Assembly (NCBI GenBank): GCA_020853575.1
Contig: JADYYP010000045.1
Location: 372,001-436,000 of the forward strand
From: Planctomycetota bacterium
GTDB lineage: Bacteria; Planctomycetota; UBA1135; GCA-002686595
DNA length: 64,000 nt
Direction of reading: 5' to 3'
Positions 28,118 through 36,687 of this stretch are shown here, piece by piece (the first letter of the stretch is position 1; the number at the start of each line of letters is the position of its first letter). The notes beneath the pieces are model-generated. The model ran no database searches and was not told the origin of the DNA. It saw only the letters and a program-made list of their open reading frames with translations. The translations under genes were made by a program, and so were the position numbers.

Positions 28118-29151
28118 GCCCGACCAGTGCTGCCGCTGCGCCGATCCGCGAGGGTGCCGCAGCCGCTCCGCGCGCTCCGGCGACGCTGGACATCACCGCC
28201 ATCGTCGCGGTGCTCACCGGTGACGCCGAGCTCGATCAACTCGTGCCGGCGCTCGCGGCCGAGTTCGAGTATCTCGGCAAGTCCTGGGAATTCGTGTTGG
28301 TCTTCGACGGCGTCCGCGGTGCGGCCTGGGACAAGGCGCAGGCGCTGGCCGCCCGCTACGGAGCGCGCATCAAGACCGTGGCGTTCGAAAAAGCCTTCGG
28401 TGAGTCGGTGTGCCTCTCGGCGGCCAGCGAGATCGCCTTGGGACGAGTGCTGTTGACCTCACCGCAGTACGTGCAGATCGACCCGGTCGAGATCGCCAGC
28501 ATGCTGAAGCAGCTCGATCAGGGCGCCGACATGGCCGTGCCCTGGCGCACGCGGCGCGTCGACCCGTGGCTCAACCGACTGCAGTCGACCACGTTCAACT
28601 GGCTGATGCGCAAGATCAACGGCGGCCAGTTCCACGACCTCAATTGCTACTTCCGCCTGTTCAAGCGCGAGGTGCTGGGCGACATCACGGTCTACGGTGA
28701 CATGTACCGCTTCCTGCCGCTGATCGCGCAGCGCCAGGGCTTCCGAGTGGTCGAAGTCCAGGTGCGCCATCTCAAGGAGTGGGGCAAGTCGGGGTTCTTC
28801 GGAGTCGGGGTCTACATCCGGCGCTTCCTCGACGTCGTGGGCGTGGTGTTCCTGACGCGCTTCACGCTCAAGCCCCTACGCTTCTTCGGATCGATCGGGC
28901 TGGCCCTGACCTTGGTCGGCGGCGTGATGCTGACCTACATGATCATCGAACGCCTGGTGTTCGAAACCGGCCTCAACGAGCGCCCGGCATTCCTGCTGGC
29001 CTTGATGCTGTTCTCACTGGGCGTGCAGGTCATCGGCTTCGGCCTGGTGGGCGAGATCATCATCTACACGCAGGCCCGCAACCTCCGCGAGTACAGGATC
29101 GAGCGTCGTTGGGACGACGATGGGGGCGATGAGCTCGACCGAAAGTCCTGA
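28114..29151 (+). CDS. GT2-fold paralogue without the catalytic acid motifs
   Basis: A 345-aa protein with the same plan as its upstream neighbour: GT-A-like domain plus two C-terminal membrane segments (SIGLALTLVGGVMLTYMI and LALMLFSLGVQVIGFGLVGE). The nucleotide-binding VDDHSSD is replaced by VFDGVRGAAWD, and the metal-binding MDGDLQNDP by TSPQYVQIDPVEI, so normal GT2 chemistry looks unlikely. It begins at ATG 28114 in an ATGA overlap, with a good AGGAGGT ribosome-binding site 28104-28110. A non-catalytic partner of the upstream transferase is the simplest reading; a divergent active site is possible. Confidence 0.8.
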   Translation: MSPTSAAAAPIREGAAAAPRAPATLDITAIVAVLTGDAELDQLVPALAAEFEYLGKSWEFVLVFDGVRGAAWDKAQALAARYGARIKTVAFEKAFGESVCLSAASEIALGRVLLTSPQYVQIDPVEIASMLKQLDQGADMAVPWRTRRVDPWLNRLQSTTFNWLMRKINGGQFHDLNCYFRLFKREVLGDITVYGDMYRFLPLIAQRQGFRVVEVQVRHLKEWGKSGFFGVGVYIRRFLDVVGVVFLTRFTLKPLRFFGSIGLALTLVGGVMLTYMIIERLVFETGLNERPAFLLALMLFSLGVQVIGFGLVGEIIIYTQARNLREYRIERRWDDDGGDELDRKS

Positions 29152-30217
29152 ACTCTCCGCCGCGCCGGTGGCCACGCCGCCCACGGTCGAGATCCGCCTC
29201 GGCTCGCCCGCCGACGACGCCGAGCGCGACGCGTTCGTGCGCTCGCACCCCGACGGAACGTTCTTCCATCTCTCCGGCTGGCGTCGCGCGGTGGAGAACG
29301 CCATGGGTCACGAGCCCAACGACTTCGTCGCGCGCCGCGCGGGACAGATCGTGGGCGTGTTGCCGTTGATGCGCGCGCCGCGCTGGATCACCGGCAATGC
29401 GCTGATCTCGATGCCGTACGCGGTGTACGGCGGCGCATTGGGAGTCGAGCGCGAGATCGAGCACGCCCTGGTGCGCGCGGCGATGGCCGAAGCCGACCGC
29501 ATCGGCGCGGGGAGACTCGAGCTGCGTTGCCAACGCGACCCAGGGCTCGAGCTGGCGAAGTCGGAGCTCTACGCGACGTTCATCAAAGACCTGCCGGACG
29601 CACCCGAGAAGGTGCTGGCGCAGATGCCCAAGAAGTCGCGGGCCGAGGCGCGCAAGGCCCGCGAGAAGCACGGGCTGAAGTTGACCGAGGGCAAGTGGTA
29701 CCTCGACGACTTCTTCCAGTTGTTCCACCGCAACAAGCGCTCGCTGGGCTCGCCCGGCTTGCCGCACGTTTTCTTCTGGTCCCTGTGCAAGGAGTTCGGC
29801 GACGAGGTTCGACTGCACGTCGTGCATCGCGGCAACGAGCCGGTTTCGGCGGTGATGAGCTTCCTCTTCCGCGGCGATGTGCTGGCGTACTACTCCGGCA
29901 CGCGCGACGGCGCGGACCGCGAGTGCAGCGCGAGCAACTTCATGTACATGGCGCTGCAGGAGTGGAGCGTCGCGCAGGGCTTCAGGCGCTTCGATTTCGG
30001 CCGCAGCCGCAAGGACTCGGGCGCGTTCACCTTCAAGGAGCACCAGGGCTTCACCGGCGCCGACCTGCAATACCGCTTCTATCTGGCGCGCGACAAGCAC
30101 CTGCCTTCGCTCAACCCCTCGAACCCCAAGACCAAGGTGCTGCGCGACACGTGGGCCAAGCTGCCGCTGCGTTTGACGACCGTGCTCTCCAACGAGCTGG
30201 CGCGCTACCTGCCGTAG
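29120..30217 (+). CDS. FemAB-like acyltransferase, EPS/exosortase-associated type
   Basis: A 365-aa GNAT-fold FemAB relative. FFHLSGWRRAVENAMGHEP, VLPLMRAPRWITGNALISMP, the PKKSRAEARKAREKHGL segment and FDFGRSRKDSGAFTFKEHQGF match the FemAB-related family that accompanies PEP-CTERM/exosortase EPS loci (TIGR03019 by recollection). It probably transfers an amino acid or acyl group to a sugar or lipid-linked glycan. The start ATG 29120 overlaps the GT2 paralogue by 32 nt; ATG 29129 is an alternative. The gene closes this operon. Confidence 0.87.
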   Translation: MGAMSSTESPELSAAPVATPPTVEIRLGSPADDAERDAFVRSHPDGTFFHLSGWRRAVENAMGHEPNDFVARRAGQIVGVLPLMRAPRWITGNALISMPYAVYGGALGVEREIEHALVRAAMAEADRIGAGRLELRCQRDPGLELAKSELYATFIKDLPDAPEKVLAQMPKKSRAEARKAREKHGLKLTEGKWYLDDFFQLFHRNKRSLGSPGLPHVFFWSLCKEFGDEVRLHVVHRGNEPVSAVMSFLFRGDVLAYYSGTRDGADRECSASNFMYMALQEWSVAQGFRRFDFGRSRKDSGAFTFKEHQGFTGADLQYRFYLARDKHLPSLNPSNPKTKVLRDTWAKLPLRLTTVLSNELARYLP

Positions 30218-30226
30218 TTCACGAGC

Positions 30227-30793
30227 TCAGCGCTGCGCCAGGATCGTGTCGGCCGCTGCGCGCAGATCCGCGCACAGTCCGACCGACTTGAGCATCTCGG
30301 GTGACAGCGCGGCCCGCTCGCGCTGGCCCTTGCCGGTGGCGACGAGCAGCGCGCGGACGCCGAGCGCCAGGCCGGCCTGGAGATCGCGGCGCGCGTCCCC
30401 GACGATCCAACTGCGCCCCAGGTCGAGCCCCAGATCGCGCGCGGCGAACGACAGCAGCAGCGAGCCAGGCTTGCGGCACTGGCACGCACGTCGGTACGGG
30501 GGCGCGCCATTCTCGGGGTGGTGCGGGCAGACATAGAACGCGGCGATGGGCGCCTTGGAGCGCATGTGCTCGTGGATCCGCTCGAGCTCGGCCCACTCGA
30601 GCTCGCCGCGGGCCATGGCGCTCTGATTGGTCACGACCACCAGCTCGAACCCCGCGCGCGCGAGGTCGTGCAAGGCCTCGAGCGCGCGCGGTATCCACTC
30701 GATCTGGTCGATCCCACGCAGGGGCGACTCGAGTTCGCGGTGCAAGGTCCCGTCGCGGTCGAGGAAAATGGCCGGTCTAGCGGCCACCGCCAC
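30227..30793 (-). CDS. gmhB: D-glycero-manno-heptose 1,7-bisphosphate 7-phosphatase-like HAD hydrolase
   Basis: A 188-aa HAD phosphatase of the histidinol-phosphatase/GmhB group. It likely removes the 7-phosphate during ADP- or GDP-heptose synthesis for LPS or surface glycan. Motif I is FLDRDGT (nucleophile and acid/base Asp), motif II VVTNQSAMARG, and motif III/IV CRKPGSL and IVGDARRD. The zinc loop VCPHHPENGAPPYRRACQCR is intact. The gene overlaps the upstream PEGA lipoprotein gene by 17 nt. No other heptose genes are adjacent, so substrate is inferred from family only. Confidence 0.85.
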   Translation of the reverse strand: MAVAARPAIFLDRDGTLHRELESPLRGIDQIEWIPRALEALHDLARAGFELVVVTNQSAMARGELEWAELERIHEHMRSKAPIAAFYVCPHHPENGAPPYRRACQCRKPGSLLLSFAARDLGLDLGRSWIVGDARRDLQAGLALGVRALLVATGKGQRERAALSPEMLKSVGLCADLRAAADTILAQR

Positions 30794-31241
30794 CCTCGCG
30801 CTCGGCTCCGTCGCGCGCGCCGCCGCGACGCGGTCGGTCGCGGCCCTCGATCAAGCGCATGCGCACGTAGACCCGCGCGGGATCGTAGGTGTTCTCGATC
30901 TTGATCGGGAAGATCCCATCGCGCGCATTGAGCCACAACGGAAAGCGCCAGGTCTGCTCGTTGACCCAGGCCTCGTCCCACAGGATCAGCCAGGTCTCGC
31001 CGCCCTCCTCGATGCGCACGCTCGCCGGCCGATAGCCGTCGAGCACCAGGTCCACGTCGTGCTGCGTGCGCGTGAGATCGACGTGGCACGGCGTCACGAA
31101 ACCGGAGTCGGCGCCGTCGACGATCACGCGCGCCCCGGCGGGGGTGGTCGCGAACATCACGCCCGGGGTGCGGCGGAATTCGACGCAGGCGGACGAGAGG
31201 CCGGCGATCGAGAGCAACAGGGGAAGTGAAGTGTGGCGCAT
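30777..31241 (-). CDS. PEGA-domain lipoprotein
   Basis: A 154-aa product from ATG 31241, chosen because it begins directly at the signal peptide (RHTSLPLLLSIAGLSSAC) with lipobox LSSAC. A PEGA-like beta domain follows (VMFATTPAGARVIVDGADSG, then CHVDLTRTQHDVDLVLDGYR), a module common in surface proteins of planctomycetes and myxobacteria. The tail is Arg/Gly-rich (RRGGARDGAEREGGGGR). An upstream in-frame ATG (31283) would bury the signal peptide. Divergent from the GT39-like gene by 80 nt. Function unknown. Confidence 0.75.
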   Translation of the reverse strand: MRHTSLPLLLSIAGLSSACVEFRRTPGVMFATTPAGARVIVDGADSGFVTPCHVDLTRTQHDVDLVLDGYRPASVRIEEGGETWLILWDEAWVNEQTWRFPLWLNARDGIFPIKIENTYDPARVYVRMRLIEGRDRPRRGGARDGAEREGGGGR

Positions 31242-31321
31242 GTCGACGAGAGTGGACCCAGGGGCACGGTCGCGGTGCGCCAAGTGTTGCCATGCGCGAG
31301 CGACTTTGAAAGGCTCCAGCG

Positions 31322-32749
31322 GTGGCCGAACAGCTTTCCCGCATGCCGCGCCGGCGCAGAGTGAGCGAGTCGACGGCTCCGTCCGCGCTGCGCTGGCTCC
31401 CTTGGGCGGTGTTCGTGCTCGCCGTGCTGCGCGTCGTGGGGCTCGATCGCTGGGGGCTGTGGATCGACGAAGCCCACACGCTGCACGACGCTCGCGCCCT
31501 GGATTGGGGGCGACTGAACTACTTCCCGCTCAACCTGTTCCTGATCGGACGCGTGCTGGCGTTCACCGAGGGACAACCGAGCGAGGCCCTGCTGCGCGCG
31601 CTTCCGGCGAGCGTGGGGATCGCCGGCCTGTTCGCGATCTACTTTGGATGGCGGCGCGTCATCGGCCCGCAGCGCGCGTGGGTCGCGGCGCTGCTCGTAG
31701 GACTCTCGTCCTGGCACATCTACTGGTGTCAGTCGGCGCGCCACTACACCATGGCGCAAACGCTTTCGCTGTGCGGCGGAGGCCTGGTCTTGTCCGCGTG
31801 CATCGGAGGTCGTCCGTTGCGCTACGTGCTCGGGCTCGCGCTGGCTTCGCTGGCCGCGTTGGCGCACCCTTCGGCAGCCTTCGTCGTGCCGGCGTTGATC
31901 CTTGCACCGTGGCTCTCCGCGCGCATCGGCGCCGCTCCCAAGTGGAGCCCGCCGACGATTTGGTTGCTCTTGATCGGCGCGATCGCAGCGCTGCTCGCCG
32001 CCAAGTGGGGCGCCGGCGTGTGGCTCGAGTACGCCTCGAAAAAGGCCGGGTCCAGCCTCGACCACTTCGTGTTGAGCTCGGCCTTCTACATCGGGCCGCC
32101 GCTGGCGTTGGCGGCGCTCTGGGCGGCCTTCGCGGGCTGGAGAGCGCGGGATCCGGCGGACACCATGGCGGCGCTGCTGCTGTTGTTGGTGCTCGGCGGT
32201 GCCACGGCGGCCGCGTGCTTCGCCAAAGTCGCGGCCCAGTACGTGTTCGTCGTCCTGCCGTGGTTGACGCTGCTCGCCAGCCGCGTGGTGCTGCCCGCGG
32301 AGCGCTCGAGCTGGGCCTCACGCCTGGCCAGCGCCGCGGTGCTCGCTTGGGGCGCGGTCGACGTCACGCTTTACTTCACCTCGCGCCACGGCGATCGACC
32401 GCGCTGGAAGGAAGCCTACGCCTTCGTCGCGCGTTCGCGCGGACCCGACGACCTCGTTGCCGGCATGGCCGTACCGGTCGGGGAGTACTACCTCGGTCCC
32501 GAGAACCCCGAGCCGCGCCTCGCGCTCGACATGGCGAGCCTGACGGTCTACGACGCGCGTCTGTTGGACATCTGGGCACGGCGCGAACGGCGCATGTGGT
32601 TCGTGGTGAGCCGCGAGGAACTCTCCGAATGGCCTTCGGACCAGCGCCGGCGCTTCGAGCGCTTCCTGCGCGAGCAATGCGAGCAGCTCAAGACCTTTGC
32701 GGTGCGCGCGACGCCGCGCGACCTCGACCTCGCGGTCTACGTGCGCTGA
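31322..32749 (+). CDS. Integral membrane glycosyltransferase, GT39/ArnT-like
   Basis: A 475-aa protein with about ten membrane segments. The first periplasmic loop contains GLDRWGLWIDEAHTLHDARA, the D-E acidic pair typical of polyprenyl-phosphate-dependent GT-C enzymes. LPASVGIAGLFAIYFGWRRV and HIYWCQSARHYTMAQTLSL also follow the GT39 pattern. It probably transfers a sugar from a polyprenyl-phosphate carrier to a protein or lipid at the periplasmic face; the GT2 enzyme at 27155 could supply the donor. GTG 31322 has AAAGG 8 nt upstream; ATG 31343 is the alternative. Confidence 0.82.
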   Translation: MAEQLSRMPRRRRVSESTAPSALRWLPWAVFVLAVLRVVGLDRWGLWIDEAHTLHDARALDWGRLNYFPLNLFLIGRVLAFTEGQPSEALLRALPASVGIAGLFAIYFGWRRVIGPQRAWVAALLVGLSSWHIYWCQSARHYTMAQTLSLCGGGLVLSACIGGRPLRYVLGLALASLAALAHPSAAFVVPALILAPWLSARIGAAPKWSPPTIWLLLIGAIAALLAAKWGAGVWLEYASKKAGSSLDHFVLSSAFYIGPPLALAALWAAFAGWRARDPADTMAALLLLLVLGGATAAACFAKVAAQYVFVVLPWLTLLASRVVLPAERSSWASRLASAAVLAWGAVDVTLYFTSRHGDRPRWKEAYAFVARSRGPDDLVAGMAVPVGEYYLGPENPEPRLALDMASLTVYDARLLDIWARRERRMWFVVSREELSEWPSDQRRRFERFLREQCEQLKTFAVRATPRDLDLAVYVR

Positions 32750-32847
32750 TCCAGGGTGCGGAGGCAGCGCGCGGCGGTCCACCCGCGCCGTCGCGAGCGC
32801 GCCCCGACCTGCGGGGCTCGCTGTTTCTGGAAACTCGGAAGTGCGCT

Positions 32848-32876
32848 CTGCGCGCGGGCCTGCGCGCCCGACGCAG
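32848..32876. terminator. Candidate bidirectional hairpin between GT39-like gene and efp
   Basis: CTGCG (32848) pairs with CGCAG (32872-32876), and inside it CGGGC (32855-32859) pairs with GCCCG (32866-32870) around a 6-nt loop. It lies between the convergent GT39-like and efp genes. No T-run on either side, so intrinsic termination is uncertain. Confidence 0.35.
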
Positions 32877-32885
32877 CGCTGGAGT

Positions 32886-33455
32886 TCAGTCGTTGACGCG
32901 GCCCAGGAACTCGCCGTCCTCGGTGCGGATCTTCACCTTCTCGCCCTTGCTGATGAAGATTGGCACGCGGATCTTGAGTCCGGTCTCGACCACAGCGTCC
33001 TTCTTGACGTTGGTCGCGGTGTTGCCGCGCACCGCCGGATCGGCCTCGATCACCTCGAGAACCACTGCGGCCGGGAGCTCCACACCGATCGGCGTCGTGT
33101 TGTGGAACGTCACCACGCAGGGCGTGTTCTCCTTCACGTACGGCATTTTCTCGCCGACCAAGTCCTCGGGCAGCGTGAACTGCTCGTAGTTCTCGGTGTC
33201 CATGAACACGTAGCCGCCCGCGTTCTCCTTGTAGAGGTACTCGCAGGGCTTCTTGTCGAGGTAGGCCACCTCGAGCACGTCACCCGAGCCCAGGCGCAGA
33301 TCGCGCGTCGAGCCCGACATCAAGCTCTTCATCTTGACGTGGATGATCGCGCGCAGGTTGCCGGGCGTGTGGTGCATGTAGTCGGTGATCAGATACAGAT
33401 CACCGTCCATCTCGATCACCGTGCCCTTGCGCAGTTCGGTCGCCTTGACGCCCAT
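32886..33455 (-). CDS. efp: Elongation factor P
   Basis: EF-P relieves ribosome stalling at polyproline motifs. The 189-aa product has the three-domain plan: KOW-like domain (KATELRKGTVIEMDGDLYLI), central OB domain and C-terminal OB domain (ADPAVRGNTATNVKKDAVVE, then KIRVPIFISKGEKVKI). The domain I loop reads HHTPGNLRA, so the residue aligned with the modified Lys34 of E. coli is Asn33 and the next conserved residues are Leu-Arg. Beta-lysylation or other Lys modification at the tip therefore cannot occur. Transcribed away from rpoN's stop on the same strand. Confidence 0.95.
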   Translation of the reverse strand: MGVKATELRKGTVIEMDGDLYLITDYMHHTPGNLRAIIHVKMKSLMSGSTRDLRLGSGDVLEVAYLDKKPCEYLYKENAGGYVFMDTENYEQFTLPEDLVGEKMPYVKENTPCVVTFHNTTPIGVELPAAVVLEVIEADPAVRGNTATNVKKDAVVETGLKIRVPIFISKGEKVKIRTEDGEFLGRVND

Positions 33456-33514
33456 GGTCGTGCAGTCTTCTGGGATGAGTTGCGGTGTATGCCGCTGGAT
33501 TCAAAAGGGCGGAG

Positions 33515-33544
33515 AGAATAGCAGACGATCGAGCGCCCTGCGAA
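33515..33544 (-). promoter_or_regulatory. Candidate promoter for efp
   Basis: On the minus strand TTCGCA (33544-33539) and TATTCT (33520-33515) are 18 nt apart, each matching 4 of 6 consensus positions, 60 nt before the efp start codon and just beyond the rpoN stop. By-eye call. Confidence 0.35.
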
Positions 33545-33588
33545 CCCACAGCTCCCCGCGGGCGTCCGCTCCGATCCAGTCGCTGCGG

Positions 33589-35025
33589 TCAGAACAGCTT
33601 GCGCTGGCTCGAAGAGGGGATCGAGAGCGCCTTGCGGTACTTGGTCACCGTGCGGCGCGCGATCTGGATCTTGTCCTTCTCGGCGAGCAGCGAAGCCAAC
33701 TCGTCATCGGACAGGGGCTTGGTGCGGTCTTCCTTCTCGACCAACTCCTTGATGCGCTGCTTGATCGAGGCCTGGCTCTCGACCTCGCCATCCTGGTTGG
33801 CCGTTCCGCCGGTGAAGAAGTACTTGAGCGGGAAGGTTCCCCGCGGTGTCTGCGCGTACTTGCCCGAAACCGCGCGGCTGACGGTCGAAATGTGCACGTG
33901 AACCTCGTCGGCCACTTCCTGCATGCGCAGCGGGTGCAGCCCGCGCACGCCTTGATCGAGGAAGTCGCGCTGGTGCGCGAAGATGCGGTCGGCGATCTTC
34001 TGTAGCGTGCTCTGTCGCTGCTGGATGGCGTCGATGAACCAACGCGCGGACTCCAGGCGCTTGCGCACCCAGTCCTTGTCGCCCTCGCCCTTGCGCGCCA
34101 GCTTGAGGTACTCACGGTACTGTGGCGAGAGCGTCAAGGTCGGGACGCGCTGCTTGTTGAGACGCACGTCGTAGCTGCCGTCGACGTCCTCGACGATCAC
34201 GTCGGGGATGATCGCGGCCGCCATCTCGCCGCCGTAGCCCGTTCCGGGATTGGGGTCGAGCGAGCGCAACACGTCCAACGCCTGCTTGACGTCCTCGATG
34301 CTGCGGCCAGTCGACTTGGCGATGCGCGGCAGTCGATTGGTGGTGACGTCGTCGAGGTGCTGGTCGACCACGGCGCGCAGCAACGGATCGTCGAACCCGT
34401 GGTGCTCGAGCTGGAGCAGCAAGCACTCGCGCAGGTCGCGCGAGCCGATCGCCGGATGGATCAGGTGGCGCAGCTCGAACAGTGCGCGCTGCACGTCCTC
34501 CACGGTGGCGTTCGGCACCTCGCAATCGCGCGCGATCTCCTCGTAGGGCGCCGTCAGGTAGCCGCGCTCGTCGAGCGACAGCACGATGTACTCGGCCACG
34601 TCGCGGGTGCGCTCGTCGAGGTCCGTGAAAGCCAGCTCCTCGGAGACCGCCTCGGCCAGGGTCTTGGGCGAATCGGGCGTGTTTTGCAGCGCCTCGAGCT
34701 TCTTGTCGACCTCGTCGTTGTTCGACTGGCGCCGTCGGGAGTTGATGTCGCGTTCGTAGCGCTCGAGCTCGTTGAGGCGCGCCTCGAACGCCGCCAGGTC
34801 GAATTCGGGGCGGGTCTCGCCATCCGCTTCGCTCGCCCCGTCGCCTTCGGGCGCCAGGCCGACCTCCTCGACCTTCTCGAGCAGCGGGTTCTCGTTGAGT
34901 TCCTGCTCGATGCGATCCTGCAAATCGAGGCCGGAAAGCTGCAGGATCTGCATGGCCTGGATCATCTGCGGCGACTGAATCAGTCGCTGCTCCAGGCGCG
35001 CGGATTGGTGGAGGCCGAGTTTCAC
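33589..35025 (-). CDS. rpoN: RNA polymerase sigma-54 factor
   Basis: Sigma-54 directs RNA polymerase to -24/-12 promoters and needs AAA+ activators. The 478-aa protein has the Gln/Leu-rich region I (KLGLHQSARLEQRLIQSPQM, then IQAMQILQLSGLDLQDRI), an acidic region II (about 57-75), the core-binding domain and the RpoN box ARRTVTKYRKAL near the C-terminus. Length is typical. Two sigma-54 activators lie within 15 kb (24061-25521 and 38169-39557). A TATACT box sits at 35057-35052, 26 nt upstream of its ATG. Confidence 0.97.
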   Translation of the reverse strand: MKLGLHQSARLEQRLIQSPQMIQAMQILQLSGLDLQDRIEQELNENPLLEKVEEVGLAPEGDGASEADGETRPEFDLAAFEARLNELERYERDINSRRRQSNNDEVDKKLEALQNTPDSPKTLAEAVSEELAFTDLDERTRDVAEYIVLSLDERGYLTAPYEEIARDCEVPNATVEDVQRALFELRHLIHPAIGSRDLRECLLLQLEHHGFDDPLLRAVVDQHLDDVTTNRLPRIAKSTGRSIEDVKQALDVLRSLDPNPGTGYGGEMAAAIIPDVIVEDVDGSYDVRLNKQRVPTLTLSPQYREYLKLARKGEGDKDWVRKRLESARWFIDAIQQRQSTLQKIADRIFAHQRDFLDQGVRGLHPLRMQEVADEVHVHISTVSRAVSGKYAQTPRGTFPLKYFFTGGTANQDGEVESQASIKQRIKELVEKEDRTKPLSDDELASLLAEKDKIQIARRTVTKYRKALSIPSSSQRKLF

Positions 35026-35051
35026 TGTGTGCGCTGTCGGTTGAGTTGGGA

Positions 35052-35057
35052 AGTATA
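35052..35057 (-). promoter_or_regulatory. Candidate -10 box for rpoN
   Basis: TATACT on the minus strand (5 of 6 matches to TATAAT), 26 nt before the rpoN start. No convincing -35 is seen. Confidence 0.4.
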
Positions 35058-35091
35058 GTCCCTGCGAGCCGACGCGTCGCGCGCCGGAGCC

Positions 35092-36687
35092 TCAACGCGC
35101 GCGTTCGAGCGACACGGCCAGCGCTGGTTGCTGGTCCAGCGGCGAAAGGATTTCCCTGCGCACACCAGCGCTCACGCGGGCCGCACCCGAGCGCAGCGAT
35201 CGTTCGGAGAGCGTCAGCGCGCCGACCCCCGACTCGCCGCGCGAGACCGGCCGGAGCGGGCCGCTGGATGTCGACCAGGCCGTCGCTCGCAAGGCCTCGC
35301 CTTCGAGCAGCCCCTCGACGTCGAAGCCGTCGAGCACGCGCAGCACGCGCGGCTCGGGCATCCAGATCTCCTGCGCAACCACCGCGTCGTAATCGACCAG
35401 TCGCGTCGACTCGCGCGCCGCCAGCACGCGCACGACGCCGCCCTCGGTTGCAGGCAGGCGCACCTTGATGCCGGCGCACTCCACCAACACGTCGTGCTCG
35501 CGCGTGCGCTCGCGCTCCGCGGCACGGATCACCGCTTCGATCTCGAGATTGCCTGCGCTGTCCGCCACGGAACTGATCAGACAGCCGGGCGCCCACAAAG
35601 CAGCCGGCCGCACTCCGTTCTTCGCTCCGCGCGCTTGTTCGTCGCCCAGCTGAGCGAGCTCGGCGGACGACAGGGGCTGGCGCAGGGAGCGCGGCTCGAC
35701 GCCGTCGTCGCCATGGGATTGCGGCTCGACGGGCGGCAGCTCGTCGACGCGGGTCTCGAGCAGCGCGACGTCGAAACCGCGCCACTGCACGGGGTTCTGG
35801 GGGTCGGGACGCGTGGTCGCCTGCACGCACAGCGTGCCCGCGCACCACGGAATTCCCTCGACCGAAAGCGCGAGCCACCCGCCGCTCTCGACCACACCCG
35901 AGAACGCCACCTGCAGCGCGTCGACCTGGGGCGCGTCGAGTCGCTCTCCCAGGTCCTTGGTCCCGGGATCGAACGCGCCGACCTCGAGCAGTCGAGCGAC
36001 ATCCAAGAAACCCTCGATGTGCAGCGCCTGACCGGCGCGCACGCGAGCGGCGCGCACGTGCACGGTGCGGCCACTGAGGATCGCGCCGATGCTCGGCTCG
36101 GCAACTCCCGAGTTGGTCGCGAGCTCGATCGAGTACGAGGCCAAGAACGGCTGCGAGCGCCGCACTCCCAGCTCGGCGCGCTCCCCGGAGCGCAACAGCG
36201 CCGTGCCCACGACCTCGGCCGTCGCGAGCGCGCCCTGGAGCACCGAGTTGGCCGGGTGGGTTCCGAGATCCGCCCGACCCGGCAACCACACCACGCGCAG
36301 CTCGACCTCGAGCGCTCGGCCGAACTGTTCGAGATCATTCAAGGCGGCACGAACGCTCTCGACCGCCGCAGCGTCACCGCGCGCCAGGATCGGTGGCGCG
36401 CTCGGCAGGAGCTTGAGCGCGATGCGGCGGCGCGCGGCGTCGTCCTGCAGAGCCGCGAGCAGGCTCGAAAGCGGCAGGCTCGCGGCACTGGGGCGCTCGA
36501 GCACCTCGCGCCGCTCGTTCTCGAACACCAGGTGCGCGCCGCGCTCGAGCCGCTCGATCCGCGCAACGCCCGCCGGAGCTTGGCACAGGCTCGGCACGCC
36601 GAGCGCGACCCAGGTGTCTTGCGCGCGGGCGCGACCAGCGATCAGCGACGCGCAGGCCGCTCCAACCAGCAGGGTATTCGTGAGCAA
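35092..36687 (-). CDS. Secreted protein of unknown function
   Basis: A 531-aa exported protein. The start codon is TTG 36687, supported by GGAG 6 nt upstream and by the signal peptide that begins there (LLVGAACASLIAGRARAQ, cleavage likely after ARAQ). The body is mixed alpha/beta: an early segment like secretin or anti-sigma N-domains (LLAALQDDAARRRIALKLLP, then VESVRAALNDLEQFGRALEV) and later beta-rich parts (EVELRVVWLPGR, GGWLALSVEGIPWCAGTLCV). The early part resembles the bacterial type II/III secretion system short N-domains, but only loosely. No membrane beta-barrel signature was found. A TATCCT box lies at 36724-36719. Function unknown. Confidence 0.72.
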   Translation of the reverse strand: MLTNTLLVGAACASLIAGRARAQDTWVALGVPSLCQAPAGVARIERLERGAHLVFENERREVLERPSAASLPLSSLLAALQDDAARRRIALKLLPSAPPILARGDAAAVESVRAALNDLEQFGRALEVELRVVWLPGRADLGTHPANSVLQGALATAEVVGTALLRSGERAELGVRRSQPFLASYSIELATNSGVAEPSIGAILSGRTVHVRAARVRAGQALHIEGFLDVARLLEVGAFDPGTKDLGERLDAPQVDALQVAFSGVVESGGWLALSVEGIPWCAGTLCVQATTRPDPQNPVQWRGFDVALLETRVDELPPVEPQSHGDDGVEPRSLRQPLSSAELAQLGDEQARGAKNGVRPAALWAPGCLISSVADSAGNLEIEAVIRAAERERTREHDVLVECAGIKVRLPATEGGVVRVLAARESTRLVDYDAVVAQEIWMPEPRVLRVLDGFDVEGLLEGEALRATAWSTSSGPLRPVSRGESGVGALTLSERSLRSGAARVSAGVRREILSPLDQQPALAVSLERAR

